Positions 15,710-24,289 of a stretch of DNA of 64,000 bases are shown piece after piece. Both the position numbers and the translations under genes were made by a program. The notes beneath the pieces are model-generated. The model had not been told where the DNA came from. It did no database searches and saw nothing but the letters and a program-made list of their open reading frames with translations. Numbering within the stretch: position 1 is the first letter of the stretch; each line of letters begins with the position of its first letter. Source of the stretch: Streptomyces sp. NBC_00250 (GTDB lineage: Bacteria > Actinomycetota > Actinomycetes > Streptomycetales > Streptomycetaceae); assembly GCF_036192275.1 (NCBI RefSeq), contig NZ_CP108088.1:2294001-2358000 (forward strand), read 5' to 3'.

Positions 15710-16534
15710 TCAGATCCGACGGTAGCGGGTGAAGAGGAAGCCGTCCTGCTCCAGCACGGAAGCCACGGCGAAGCGTGTCGGGACGGCCACCGAAGGGCCT
15801 CCGGCGATCCGCTGGGCGTCACCCGCCGTCATCGTCGGCGAGACCGTCAGACACAGCTCGTCGAGCACCCCCGCCGCCACGAACTGGCCCAGCAGCCGGG
15901 GCCCGCCCTCGGTCAGCTGCCGCCGGAGCCCGCGCTCCGCGAGCGCCGCCTTCGCGCGGGCCGGGTCGACCCCGGCCCCGTCTCCGGCCGTCAGCACCTC
16001 GGCGCCCGCCTCACGGGCGGCCCGGACCCGCTCGGCGGGCGCGGCGGCCCCCGTGAGGATCAGGGTCGGCACCAGCGGCTCGGTGAAGAGCGGAAGCGAG
16101 AAGTCCAGGTTGAGGGAGGCGCTGACCACGGCGATCACGGGGGCCGGGCCCTGTCCGGCGGCGGCACGGCGGGCCGCGAAGGCCTCACGCGCGCGTGCCG
16201 GGCGGTAACCCTCCAGGCGTACCGTTTCCGCACCGACGACGACCACGTCGGCGAGGCCCCGCAGGGTGCCGAAGATCCGCATGTCCGCCTCGGAGGAGAG
16301 CGGCTGGGAGCGCCCGTCGTGCTGCCCGGCCCCGTCGAGCGAGGAGACCATGTTGGCGCGCAGCCACACACCGTCCCCCTCCGGATACGCATAGGCGTCG
16401 GCGAGCTCGTCCAGGGACCAGTCCCGCCCGGAGGGGCCCACCTGCCCGGCCGCGGAACCGGCCGCGGAACCGGCTTCGGAACCGGCTTCGGTCCCGGATG
16501 CTGTCATGTCCGTCACAGGGAGCAGTCGTCGCAT
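15710..16534 (-). CDS. RibD C-terminal/DHFR-like pyrimidine reductase family protein
   Basis: This 274-residue member of the RibD C-terminal reductase family has ANMVSSLDGAGQHDGRS as the substrate/NADPH entry, VVVGAETVRLEGYRPAR in the cofactor site, and LTEGGPRLLGQFVAAG, the hallmark Gly-rich loop. It may reduce a pyrimidinone such as a riboflavin or deazaflavin precursor, but it lacks the deaminase domain of a full RibD. The N-terminus holds a repeated Gly-Ser-Glu/Ala linker encoded by four 12-bp units (16447-16494). It is divergent from zapE. Confidence 0.9.
   Translation of the reverse strand: MRRLLPVTDMTASGTEAGSEAGSAAGSAAGQVGPSGRDWSLDELADAYAYPEGDGVWLRANMVSSLDGAGQHDGRSQPLSSEADMRIFGTLRGLADVVVVGAETVRLEGYRPARAREAFAARRAAAGQGPAPVIAVVSASLNLDFSLPLFTEPLVPTLILTGAAAPAERVRAAREAGAEVLTAGDGAGVDPARAKAALAERGLRRQLTEGGPRLLGQFVAAGVLDELCLTVSPTMTAGDAQRIAGGPSVAVPTRFAVASVLEQDGFLFTRYRRI
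16447..16494. repeat. Four tandem 12-bp repeats inside the reductase gene
   Basis: Units cggccgcggaac, cggccgcggaac, cggcttcggaac, cggcttcggtcc. They encode the repeating Glu/Ala-Gly-Ser-Ala/Glu N-terminal linker and keep frame when they expand or contract. Confidence 0.85.
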
Positions 16535-16570
16535 CCTTCGAGTCTGACATGGCGCTTACAGTGGGGAACT

Positions 16571-17656
16571 GTGTCGACCCGTGCCCTCACCGAAGCCGCT
16601 GCCACCCCGGCGGCCCCGCTCTCGCTCTGCTCCCGAGAGCCCCATGTCCCCGCCGACCGGCTCGTCGCGGAGATGGTCCCGCCGCCGCGCTTCGACTCCG
16701 TACGGTTCGACACGTACCTCCCCGACCCGAACCAGCCCAGCCAGACGGACGCCGTCAAGGCGCTGAGCTCCTTCGCCGAGGGCCTGGGCGGAGCACATGC
16801 CTCCGGTGCCGGGAAGCGCCGCTGGTTCGCCCGGAAGCCGGCCGCCCCCACCGGGCCGCGCGGGGTCTACCTGGACGGCGGGTACGGCGTCGGCAAGACC
16901 CACCTGCTCGCCTCGCTCTGGCACGCGACCCCCGCCGATCCCGCGCTGAAGGCGTTCGGCACCTTCGTCGAGCTGACCAACCTGGTCGGCGCGCTCGGCT
17001 TCCAGCAGACGGTGAAGACCCTCGGCGAGCACCGTCTCCTCTGCATCGACGAGTTCGAGCTCGACGACCCGGGCGACACCGTCCTCGTCTCCAGCCTGCT
17101 CGGCAAGCTGGTCGAATCCGGTGTGGCGCTCGCCGCCACCTCCAACACGCTCCCGGGCAAGCTCGGCGAGGGCCGCTTCGCCGCCGCCGACTTCCTCCGC
17201 GAGATCCAGGGCCTCTCCTCCCACTTCATGCCGCTGCGGATCGACGGCGAGGACTACCGCCACCGCGGTCTGCCCGAGGCCCCGGCCCCCTACTCCGACC
17301 AGGTCGTCACGGAGACCGCGTACGCGACGCCGGGCGCCTCCCTCGACGACTTCCCGCACCTGCTCGAACACCTGGCCAGGGTTCACCCCAGCCGGTACGG
17401 CGCGCTCACCGACGACCTCACCGCCGTCTGCCTCACCGACGTCCAGCCCGTCCCCGACCAGTCGACGGCCCTGCGGCTCGTCGTCCTGGCCGACCGGCTC
17501 TACGACCGCGAGATACCCGTCCTCGCCTCCGGACTGCCCTTCGACCGGCTGTTCAGCGACGAGATGCTGAACGGCGGATACCGCAAGAAGTACTTCCGGG
17601 CGATCTCCCGGCTCACCGCGCTCGCCCGCGACGCCAAGGGGCTTGTGGCGCAGTAG
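16571..17656 (+). CDS. zapE: Cell division protein ZapE (AFG1-like ATPase)
   Basis: This 361-residue AFG1/ZapE ATPase has the Walker A motif GGYGVGKTH around residues 103-111 and Walker B LLCIDEFELDD at 157-166. The sensor region LAATSNTLPGKLGEGRF comes next, then the family motif NGGYRKKYFRAISR at the end. ZapE interacts with the Z-ring in other bacteria; in Streptomyces its role is inferred by family. The GTG at 16571 has GGGGAA upstream; the longer frame leftward is antisense to the reductase. Standard length. Confidence 0.93.
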   Translation: MSTRALTEAAATPAAPLSLCSREPHVPADRLVAEMVPPPRFDSVRFDTYLPDPNQPSQTDAVKALSSFAEGLGGAHASGAGKRRWFARKPAAPTGPRGVYLDGGYGVGKTHLLASLWHATPADPALKAFGTFVELTNLVGALGFQQTVKTLGEHRLLCIDEFELDDPGDTVLVSSLLGKLVESGVALAATSNTLPGKLGEGRFAAADFLREIQGLSSHFMPLRIDGEDYRHRGLPEAPAPYSDQVVTETAYATPGASLDDFPHLLEHLARVHPSRYGALTDDLTAVCLTDVQPVPDQSTALRLVVLADRLYDREIPVLASGLPFDRLFSDEMLNGGYRKKYFRAISRLTALARDAKGLVAQ

Positions 17657-17690
17657 GTTGGAGGCCATACCCGATCGAAAGGGATCCACC

Positions 17691-18116
17691 ATGGCCACCG
17701 TGCGTCACGCCCACACCATCTGGCAGGGCGACCTCCTCAAGGGTTCCGGTGTCGTCTCGCTCGACTCCTCCGGTCTCGGCTCGTACGACGTCTCCTGGCC
17801 GGCCCGCACCGAGGAGCCCAACGGGAAGACCAGCCCCGAGGAGCTCATCGCCGCCGCGCACTCCTCCTGCTTCTCGATGGCCTTCTCCAACATCCTGGCC
17901 AAGGCCGACGCTCCGCCGGCCCGCCTGGAGACCAAGGCCGACGTCACCTTCCAGCCGGGTGAGGGCATCACCGGCATCCACCTGACCGTGCAGGGCGAGG
18001 TCCCGGGTCTGGACGCGGAGAAGTTCCAGGAGCTCGCGGAGGACGCGAAGAAGAACTGCCCGGTCAGCCAGGCGCTCACGGGCACGACGATCACCCTCAC
18101 GGCCAAGCTCGTCTGA
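17691..18116 (+). CDS. OsmC family peroxiredoxin
   Basis: This 141-residue OsmC/Ohr family thiol peroxidase reduces organic hydroperoxides. The two catalytic cysteines are C60 (AAHSSCFSMA) and C123 (NCPVSQAL), with Glu51/Glu52 in SPEEL near the active site. The ATG has GAAAGG upstream and lies 34 bp after zapE, so the two may share a transcript. A short palindrome follows the gene. Confidence 0.95.
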   Translation: MATVRHAHTIWQGDLLKGSGVVSLDSSGLGSYDVSWPARTEEPNGKTSPEELIAAAHSSCFSMAFSNILAKADAPPARLETKADVTFQPGEGITGIHLTVQGEVPGLDAEKFQELAEDAKKNCPVSQALTGTTITLTAKLV

Positions 18117-18129
18117 CCCCCGGAGCCAT

Positions 18130-18144
18130 CTGACCTCCGGTCAG
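18130..18144. promoter_or_regulatory. Short palindrome between OsmC and PhoX genes
   Basis: ctgacc-tcc-ggtcag is a perfect 6-bp inverted repeat 14 bp after the OsmC stop. It could be a weak terminator stem or an operator for the PhoX-like gene; the sequence does not decide. Confidence 0.35.
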
Positions 18145-18179
18145 AACACGCGCCACATGAGGCAGTTGTGGCCCGCATG

Positions 18180-18238
18180 GTTCACCCGTCACCACAGTGC
18201 GTGGTACACACATGCGGGTCACGCGTCACACACCTGTC
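18180..18238 (+). promoter_or_regulatory. PHO-box-like units upstream of PhoX-like gene
   Basis: GTTCACCCGTC at 18180-18190 matches the 11-nt direct-repeat unit of Streptomyces PHO boxes, and GGTCACGCGTC at 18217-18227 is a weaker match. The second members of each pair (18191-18201 and 18228-18238) fit poorly, and the spacing between the two sites is not a multiple of 11. A PhoP site is plausible given the gene, not proven. Confidence 0.35.
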
Positions 18239-18261
18239 CGCCAGCAGGGAGTTGTTGCCTC

Positions 18262-19638
18262 ATGTCCTCCGCGACTCGACGTCAGATCCTGTCCCGCACC
18301 GGCGCCACCGCCGCCGGGATCGCCTTCACCGGCGCCCTCTCCGAACTCTTCGCCGGCAGCGCGAGCGCCGCGACCGGCGGCCACACGGGACGGGCCGGCT
18401 ACGGACCCCTCGTCCCCGACCCCGCCGGCCTGCTCGACCTCCCGGCCGGCTTCCGCTACAAGGTCCTCTCCCGGCAGGGCGATCCGCTCCGCTCCGGCGA
18501 GGGCCCCGTCCCCAGCAACCACGACGGCATGGGCGCCTTCGCCGGCCGTCGCGGCCGCGTGCACCTCGTCCGCAACCACGAGAACCGGGTCACCGGCAAG
18601 ATCGCCGTCCCGACCGTCCCCGGTCTGACGTACGACCCGGCCGCCAAGGGCGGCTGTACGGCCCTGGAACTCGACGGCCGCAACAACGTCCTCGGCGAGC
18701 GGGTCGCCATCGCCGGTACCGCCGTCAACTGCGCGGGCGGGCCCACCCCCTGGCGCACCTGGCTGACCTGCGAGGAGACCGAGGACAGGGCCGGTACCAA
18801 CGGCTACACCAAGGACCACGGCTTCATCTTCGAGGTCGACGGCGCAGACCCGCACCGCACCGGCGCCGTCCCGCTCACCGCGATGGGCCGCTTCCAGCAC
18901 GAGGCGATCGCGATCGACCCGACGAGCGGGATCGTGTACGAGACGGAAGACGCCTTCGAGCGTCCCTTCGGCCTCTTCTACCGCTTCCTCCCCCACAAGC
19001 CGCTCGGCGGCACCGGTTCGCTGCGCGCGGGCGGCGCCCTGGAGGCCATGCGGGTGCCGGGCGTGCCCGACCTCTCGGTGATCCAGGAGACCGGCTCCCG
19101 CTTCGAAGGCGTCGAATGGGTCCCCGTACCGGATCCGCAGGCGGCGGAAACCCCCATCAGGCTCCAGGACTTCGGCCCCCAGGGCATCACGCACGCGCAG
19201 AAGCTGGAGGGCTGCTACTGGGGCGGCCGAGCCGTGTACTTCGTGTCCTCCTTCGCGCGCGCCAAGGACGGCTCCGGCGCGACCCACTTCGGCCAGGTCT
19301 GGAAGTACGAGCCGCACCGGCGCCGGCTCACCCTCGTCGTCGTCTTCGGCCCGGACACCGACATCCAGCTCCCCGGCGAGTCGCCGGACAACATCTGTCT
19401 GGCGCCGAGCGGGGGCCTGATGGTCAGCGAGGACGGCGACGGCGCGCAGCACGTCTTCGGGGTGAGCGAGAAGGGCGAGGTGTACGCGATCGCCCGGGGC
19501 GCGCAGAACATCGGCACGCCCGAGGCGCCGGAGTGGGGCGAGTTCGCGGGCGTCACCTTCTCGCCCGACCGGGGAACCATGTACGTCAACTGCTACACGC
19601 CGGGGACGACGTTCGCGGTGACGGGCCCGTGGTGCTGA
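18262..19638 (+). CDS. Tat-exported PhoX-like alkaline phosphatase (DUF839)
   Basis: This 458-residue exported protein of the PhoX family has a Tat signal ATRRQILSRTGATAAGIAFT and an AXA-like cleavage around SASA. PhoX enzymes are calcium/iron phosphatases built on a beta-propeller. Matching segments are TWLTCEETEDRAGTNGYT, FQHEAIAIDPTSGIVYETED, ESPDNICLAPSGGLMVSEDGD and GVTFSPDRGTMYVNCYTPG. Secreted PhoX releases phosphate from organic esters. The start ATG 18262 was chosen because the twin-Arg motif begins at residue 6; GGGAG lies 11 bp upstream. A polyphosphate kinase gene follows. Confidence 0.92.
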   Translation: MSSATRRQILSRTGATAAGIAFTGALSELFAGSASAATGGHTGRAGYGPLVPDPAGLLDLPAGFRYKVLSRQGDPLRSGEGPVPSNHDGMGAFAGRRGRVHLVRNHENRVTGKIAVPTVPGLTYDPAAKGGCTALELDGRNNVLGERVAIAGTAVNCAGGPTPWRTWLTCEETEDRAGTNGYTKDHGFIFEVDGADPHRTGAVPLTAMGRFQHEAIAIDPTSGIVYETEDAFERPFGLFYRFLPHKPLGGTGSLRAGGALEAMRVPGVPDLSVIQETGSRFEGVEWVPVPDPQAAETPIRLQDFGPQGITHAQKLEGCYWGGRAVYFVSSFARAKDGSGATHFGQVWKYEPHRRRLTLVVVFGPDTDIQLPGESPDNICLAPSGGLMVSEDGDGAQHVFGVSEKGEVYAIARGAQNIGTPEAPEWGEFAGVTFSPDRGTMYVNCYTPGTTFAVTGPWC

Positions 19639-19654
19639 GCTGAGGGGCCGGCCT

Positions 19655-19682
19655 CCGGCCGCCCGCACTCGCGGGCGGCCGG
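19655..19682 (+). terminator. 12-bp hairpin after PhoX-like gene
   Basis: ccggccgcccgc pairs perfectly with gcgggcggccgg around the loop actc, directly between the phosphatase and the PPK2 gene on the same strand. Confidence 0.75.
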
Positions 19683-19738
19683 GTTCCGTCGCACGATCGG
19701 GGGAGGACGGACGAACGGCGCGGCGGAAGGGGCACGAG

Positions 19739-20641
19739 GTGGCGAAGAAGGACGGCAAGAAGGACGGGAAGCCGGACGGCAAGAAGAAGCGGAAGCATCG
19801 GGAAGCGTCCCTGCGGGAGCTGCTCCGCGTCCCCGAGGGCGAGCGCATCGACCTCACCTCGTACGACGCCTCCGCGACCCCGGCCGGCCCCGCCGACAAG
19901 GCGGCCGGTGCGGCCGCCACCGCCGCCCTCGCGCCGCGCCTCGCCGACCTCCAGGAACGCCTGTACGCGGCGAGCACGGCCGGTGACCGCCGACGCGTGC
20001 TCCTGGTCCTCCAGGGGATGGACACCAGCGGCAAGGGCGGCACGGTCAAGCACGTCATCGGCCTCTTCAACCCGTCCGGCTGCCGTATCCACGCCTTCAA
20101 GGCGCCGACCCCGGAGGAGCAGAACCACCCCTTCCTCTGGCGGATCATGAAGGCGCTCCCCCGTCCGGGCGAGATCGGCATCTTCGACCGCTCGCACTAC
20201 GAGGACGTGCTCATCGCCCGCGTACGCGAGCTGGTCCCGCGCGCCCAGCTCGGCCGCCGCTACGGCCAGATCGACCGCTTCGAGCAGTCCCTCGCCGACG
20301 ACGGCGTGACGGTCGTCAAGGTCTTCCTCCACATCTCGTACGAGGAACAGCGCGGCCGCCTCCTGGAGCGCCTGGACAACCCGGAGAAGCACTGGAAGTT
20401 CAACGTGGGCGACATCGAGGACCGCGCGCTGTGGCCGGCGTACCGGGAGGCGTACGAGATCGCCCTGGAACGCTGCTCGACGGACAAGGCCCCCTGGTAC
20501 CTGGTCCCGGCGGACCGCAAGTGGTACCGCAACTGGGCGATCAGCAAGCTGCTGCTCGAACACCTGGAGGCGCTGGACCCGACGTACCCGCCGGGGGACT
20601 TCGACGTGGCCGAGTGCCGACGGAGGCTACTGGCCACGTGA
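19739..20641 (+). CDS. ppk2: Polyphosphate kinase 2 family protein
   Basis: This 300-residue PPK2 transfers phosphate from polyphosphate to a nucleotide. A Lys/Asp/Gly-rich tail (residues 3-20) precedes the Walker A motif QGMDTSGKGG near 92-101. The Walker B region GEIGIFDRSHYEDV follows, then the lid and the conserved WYRNWAI near the end. Class and nucleotide preference (AMP, ADP, GDP) cannot be read with confidence. The GTG has AAGGGG upstream. It sits behind PhoX, giving a small phosphate-themed block, though a hairpin separates them. Its stop region overlaps the convergent XRE gene by 15 bp. Confidence 0.94.
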   Translation: MAKKDGKKDGKPDGKKKRKHREASLRELLRVPEGERIDLTSYDASATPAGPADKAAGAAATAALAPRLADLQERLYAASTAGDRRRVLLVLQGMDTSGKGGTVKHVIGLFNPSGCRIHAFKAPTPEEQNHPFLWRIMKALPRPGEIGIFDRSHYEDVLIARVRELVPRAQLGRRYGQIDRFEQSLADDGVTVVKVFLHISYEEQRGRLLERLDNPEKHWKFNVGDIEDRALWPAYREAYEIALERCSTDKAPWYLVPADRKWYRNWAISKLLLEHLEALDPTYPPGDFDVAECRRRLLAT

Positions 20642-22195
20642 GCGGCGCCGCCAGTCCCTGACGCCCGCCCTCAGCGTCCCGGACATCCGGAGGTCGAGAA
20701 CGCCCAGCCGGCCCTGATCCGCCATCGTGGCGAGCAGCCGGTCGAAGAGGTGCGGCTCGTCGTCGTGGGCCAGCCACACGGCGAAGGCGGTCATGACGTA
20801 CGTGTCGTCCAGCCACGTCACCAGATCGAACAAGACGCCGATCCGGGTGTCGCCCAGGTCCCGGACGGCCGTGCTGAGCCCCAGGAAGGCTTCGTTCGGG
20901 AGGGACTCCTCAAGCGTCAGGTCGTCGTTGTGCACGGCGGTCTCGCCCAGACAGGCGGCGTCGAGCACGAGGGCCGCCACGTCGTACCTGCCGGCTTCCG
21001 CGAGCCCGACCGCGACCCGCAGTCCGAACCGATCCGCCCGGCGCCTCCAGGCCAGCGTCGCCGCCACCCGCTTCAGCGGCCCCGGCGCCGCGGTGCCGGA
21101 CAGCGCGGCCGTGACGAGAGCGACGGCCTGCGCGTCGCTCCGCACCCGGGACACCGCCTCGGCGAGCACCCGGTCGCTCTCGGAGTCGGAGCGGGTCTCG
21201 GTCTTCCGCAGTCCCTGGAAGACGACGGCCGCGTTGCGCGAGGTGACCCGAGCGGCCACCGCGGAGGTCCACGACTCCTGGATCCGGGACCGCCCCTGCC
21301 ATGCCACCTCCGGGGCGAAGGCCAGCACGTCCTCCAACGGCCTGAGCCGTGCGACATCGGCGACGAACGTCACCGCCGGGGTGAGCCCCGCCGTCTCCTT
21401 CACCCAGTCCAGGAACCCACCCAGCTCGTCCGGCGGACGCGACCACGCCGCCTCCGTCAGGTCACGGCTCGCCTCGGGGAAGTTCTCCTCCTCCCACAGC
21501 TCCACCAGCTGGGCCTTGAGCGCCTCCAGGGGCACGTCCCCGGTCGAGGGGCGCTGCCGCGACAGCTCCTCCTCCAGGCGCAGCACCCGGTCCCGTAGGT
21601 CCTCGCGGTGGCGCTCCGCGTCGGAGCGGAGGCGTTCGGCGTCGCCGAGGTCCTCGCGGAGCTGCGCGATCTCGCGCAGCAGGTCGTAGGTGCGGGCGGG
21701 GTCGGCGCGCTCGGCACCCCGGTCCAGGCGCAGCCGGGTGAGGTCGTCGGCGAGGCGGCGGACCTCGTCCTCCTTCCTCTCCAGGAGGGTGTGCAGCGCC
21801 TCGATGTTGCGCTCGGCGCGCTGGGTGTCCCGGCGCGAGCGGGCCAGTTCTCCCCGCAGGCTCTCCAGCTGGAACTCGTCCGGGTTGCAGACGCGCAGGG
21901 CGTCGAGCCGCTGGTTCCGGAGGGCCTCCTTCGCCTCCGGCTGGAGGGGCGCGCCGACGTGCTCCTCCACCTCTCTCACCAGCCGGTCGACGAACTCCTG
22001 GGGTGCGAGCCGGCGGCCGCTCAGGTAGCGGGAGACGGCCGACTTGTCGAGGTGGACGCGGTGGGCGTACTGGGTCCGGTTGATGCCGAGACGGTTGAAC
22101 AGTCCGGTCAACACGTTGCCGAGGGCGGCAACTTCGGCGACCCCTCCGCGCTCGATCTCCGACGAACTGCCCTGCCTACGGGCGACTTCGGTCAT
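20627..22195 (-). CDS. XRE-type helix-turn-helix protein with coiled coil
   Basis: This is a 522-residue soluble protein. The N-terminal helix-turn-helix (residues about 25-80) reads RTQYAHRVHLDKSAVSRYLSG, then RLAPQEFVDRLVREVEEHVG. A long charged coiled coil follows (about residues 110-230, many RRLADDLTRLR-type heptads), then a helical repeat-rich C-terminus (KAQLVELWEEENFPEASRDL onward). I recall similar Streptomyces proteins described only as helix-turn-helix proteins. The ATG at 22195 has GGGAGAGG upstream. The coiled coil suggests oligomerisation; targets unknown. Confidence 0.85.
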   Translation of the reverse strand: MTEVARRQGSSSEIERGGVAEVAALGNVLTGLFNRLGINRTQYAHRVHLDKSAVSRYLSGRRLAPQEFVDRLVREVEEHVGAPLQPEAKEALRNQRLDALRVCNPDEFQLESLRGELARSRRDTQRAERNIEALHTLLERKEDEVRRLADDLTRLRLDRGAERADPARTYDLLREIAQLREDLGDAERLRSDAERHREDLRDRVLRLEEELSRQRPSTGDVPLEALKAQLVELWEEENFPEASRDLTEAAWSRPPDELGGFLDWVKETAGLTPAVTFVADVARLRPLEDVLAFAPEVAWQGRSRIQESWTSAVAARVTSRNAAVVFQGLRKTETRSDSESDRVLAEAVSRVRSDAQAVALVTAALSGTAAPGPLKRVAATLAWRRRADRFGLRVAVGLAEAGRYDVAALVLDAACLGETAVHNDDLTLEESLPNEAFLGLSTAVRDLGDTRIGVLFDLVTWLDDTYVMTAFAVWLAHDDEPHLFDRLLATMADQGRLGVLDLRMSGTLRAGVRDWRRRSRGQ

Positions 22196-22318
22196 GGTGC
22201 CTCTCCCCCCGCGGTGTTGACGCCGCGACGGCAACGGTTGCGGCTTTCGCAACGTACCGGACGGGTCCGACGGTGGGGGCTCGCCCCTCCCCGACCCGAA
22301 GGAACCGAAGGAACCCGC

Positions 22319-22516
22319 ATGCGTACTCTCCGCTGGGCCCAGCGTGCCCTCATCGTCCTCGTCGCGACCCTGCCCCTGCTGCTCGTGACGCTCGCCTTCG
22401 TACCCGCGCTGCTCGTGCTCCCCTTCCGCCGTGAGCGGGCCGCGCATGCCGACGCGATGGTGCGTCAGCTCAGCGCGTGGACTCGGGTGCTGCTGCTGTC
22501 GAGTCGCGAGCGTTAG
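22319..22516 (+). CDS. Small single-span membrane protein
   Basis: This 65-residue protein has one clear transmembrane helix (ALIVLVATLPLLLVTLAFVP, about residues 10-29, extending to LLVLPF) and a basic cytosolic end (RRERAAHADAMVRQL). The start has GAAGGAA upstream. It ends 26 bp before the deacetylase gene on the same strand. I know no function; its coding nature rests on the membrane helix and the ribosome site. Confidence 0.6.
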   Translation: MRTLRWAQRALIVLVATLPLLLVTLAFVPALLVLPFRRERAAHADAMVRQLSAWTRVLLLSSRER

Positions 22517-22530
22517 ACACTTTGATCAGT

Positions 22531-22536
22531 TAACTT
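22531..22536 (+). promoter_or_regulatory. -10 box for a leaderless deacetylase transcript
   Basis: TAACTT ends 6 bp before the GTG of the lipoprotein deacetylase, so transcription would begin at or next to the start codon. No Shine-Dalgarno is present. No clear -35. Confidence 0.4.
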
Positions 22537-22542
22537 CCGATC

Positions 22543-23430
22543 GTGAACATTTCTGTACGAAACTTGGCGGCGCTCGGTCTTCTGGGCGCCGTCCTCGTCG
22601 GCTGTGGCCGGGACGCCGCCGAGACCTCCCCGGCGAAGGAACCGGCGGCACCACGCCCCGCCGTCACCCACAGCCCCTCGCCCCGGGCGAGCGCGGCGCC
22701 CGGACCCAAGCCCGCGGCCGAACGCGCGGCGCCCCCCACCATGGCGCCGGGGCCCGGCGGTCTCACCCCCGTGTACACGCGCCGGACGAAGGGCGCGGAG
22801 AAGGTCGTCGCACTCACCTTCGACGCCGACATGACGGCCGACCAGGGGCCCCGGGCCGCGCGGGGCGAGCACTTCGACAACCCCCGGCTCATCGCGACCC
22901 TGCGCCGGCTCAAGGTGGACGCGACGGTGTTCATGACGGGCCGCTGGGCGGAGGAGTACCCGGACCAGGCCAGGTCCATCGGCGGCGACCCGCGCTTCGA
23001 GATCGCGAACCACTCCTACAGCCACTACGCCTTCGCCTCCCCCTGCTACGGCCTTCCGACCGTCGCCGGACCGGACATGGCATCGGACGTGCAGCGGGCC
23101 TTCGACGCGTTCCGCGACGCCGGGGCCATGAACGTCGTCCCCTACTTCCGCTTCCCCGGCGGCTGCTACGACGACGCGGCCCTCCGCGCGCTGGCCCCGG
23201 CGGGAGTGACGGCCGTCCAGTGGGACGTGGTCAGCGGCGACGCCTTCGCGAAGGACGGGGACGCGGTGGCCGAACAGGTCCTCGACGGCGTGAAGCCCGG
23301 CTCCCTGGTCGTCATGCACTGCACGCGCAGCGCGGCCCCGGTCACGGAGCAGGCGATCCGCCGCATCGTCCCGGAACTCCGCGCCCGCGGCTACCGCTTC
23401 GTGAAGGTCTCGGAGCTGATGGGCGGGTAA
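22543..23430 (+). CDS. Lipoprotein polysaccharide deacetylase (NodB/CE4 family)
   Basis: This 295-residue lipoprotein has a signal peptide with lipobox LVGC (cysteine at residue 21), a Pro/Ala-rich linker, then a CE4 NodB domain. Metal and catalytic motifs are TFDADM (motif 1), NHSYSHY (motif 2, metal-binding His) and YFRFPGGCYDD (motif 3), with WDVVSGD later. It probably deacetylates cell-wall or exopolysaccharide N-acetyl groups on the outer face. The signal peptide fixes the start. A -10 box 6 bp upstream suggests a leaderless mRNA. Confidence 0.93.
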   Translation: MNISVRNLAALGLLGAVLVGCGRDAAETSPAKEPAAPRPAVTHSPSPRASAAPGPKPAAERAAPPTMAPGPGGLTPVYTRRTKGAEKVVALTFDADMTADQGPRAARGEHFDNPRLIATLRRLKVDATVFMTGRWAEEYPDQARSIGGDPRFEIANHSYSHYAFASPCYGLPTVAGPDMASDVQRAFDAFRDAGAMNVVPYFRFPGGCYDDAALRALAPAGVTAVQWDVVSGDAFAKDGDAVAEQVLDGVKPGSLVVMHCTRSAAPVTEQAIRRIVPELRARGYRFVKVSELMGG

Positions 23431-23438
23431 GGGGCGGG

Positions 23439-23624
23439 TCAGCCGGAGCAGGCCGTCCGCTGGGCCTCCTGCCATTCGCAGACCGGACACAGCGTGATGC
23501 CCTTCGTCGACTCCGGGTACTCGGTCGGCTCCTGGCACAGCACGCACGCGGCGAACGGGCCCTCGGTCGCCGGTTCGGGCTTCGGGGCGGGCTCCGGGGC
23601 GCAGTACGACATGGACTCGCTCAT
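23439..23624 (-). CDS. Small zinc-ribbon protein
   Basis: This 61-residue protein has two CxxC knuckles, CVLC and CPVC, separated by about 15 residues (TEYPESTKGITL), a rubredoxin-like zinc ribbon. The acidic/proline N-terminus (EPAPKPEPATEG) has no other signal. A start at 23624 (MSESMSYC) or 23612 is possible. It lies 14 bp downstream of the permease gene on the same strand and could be its last operon member. Function unknown. Confidence 0.65.
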   Translation of the reverse strand: MSESMSYCAPEPAPKPEPATEGPFAACVLCQEPTEYPESTKGITLCPVCEWQEAQRTACSG

Positions 23625-23638
23625 GTCTTCGAGCGTAC

Positions 23639-24289
23639 TCACTCCAGGCGTGCCGTGGCCCGGCAGGCGAGGGCCGCGCACGCCGCCGCGAGGAGCGCGG
23701 CACCCGCGCAGGCGAGCCACGGCGGGTCCGCGGTCGCCGTGCGCGCCCCGGTGATCAGGGCCGTCATCGCGTGCTTGGCCGGGGAGCCGGTGGTCACCAG
23801 GGCGAGCAGCGAGCCCAGGACCAGGGCCGCGACGGACCAGCCGGGGGCCCGGACGAACGGGCGGGAGCCCAGCGCGCCGACGGCGGCGCCCGTGAGGGCG
23901 CAGGCGAGGGCCGCCAGGAGCCCGGTGGTCGTGGCGGCGAGCGTGGTGACGCCGCGCCGGTCGCCGGTCGCCGTCACCACGAGCACGGCGACCGCGCCGA
24001 CGAGCACCGGCAGTACGGTGCCCGTGACGAGCGCCGCGAGATGCGCGCGGCCCCGGCCGGCCGCCGCCGCGACCACGTTCCGGGCGGCGGGCGGCTCCTG
24101 CGTGAGGCAGATCCGTACGGTCCAGGCGGTCACCGGAAGGAGCGCGGCGGCGGTGAAGCCGAGCGCGCCGAGGACGGGTTCGCCGACGTTGACGCCGACG
24201 CCGAGGAACGCCGCGTACAGGAGCAGCGGTGCGAGCCAGCGCTGGGAGCGGAGCAGCAGCCCGGTCTGGTAGCTCAGGAGCGCCGTCAT
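23639..24289 (-). CDS. ABC-2-like membrane protein (exporter permease)
   Basis: This 216-residue, very hydrophobic protein has six likely membrane helices (for example WLAPLLLYAAFLGVGVNVG, TGTVLPVLVGAVAVLVVTA, PGWSVAALVLGSLLALVTT). Its ATG overlaps the stop of the ATPase gene by 4 bp, so it is the membrane partner of that ATPase. Exported substrate unknown. Confidence 0.85.
   Translation of the reverse strand: MTALLSYQTGLLLRSQRWLAPLLLYAAFLGVGVNVGEPVLGALGFTAAALLPVTAWTVRICLTQEPPAARNVVAAAAGRGRAHLAALVTGTVLPVLVGAVAVLVVTATGDRRGVTTLAATTTGLLAALACALTGAAVGALGSRPFVRAPGWSVAALVLGSLLALVTTGSPAKHAMTALITGARTATADPPWLACAGAALLAAACAALACRATARLE

Noticed and set aside
18180..18238. A complete PHO box
   Set aside because: Only one unit matches well and the units are not in 11-bp register; kept as a weak candidate only.
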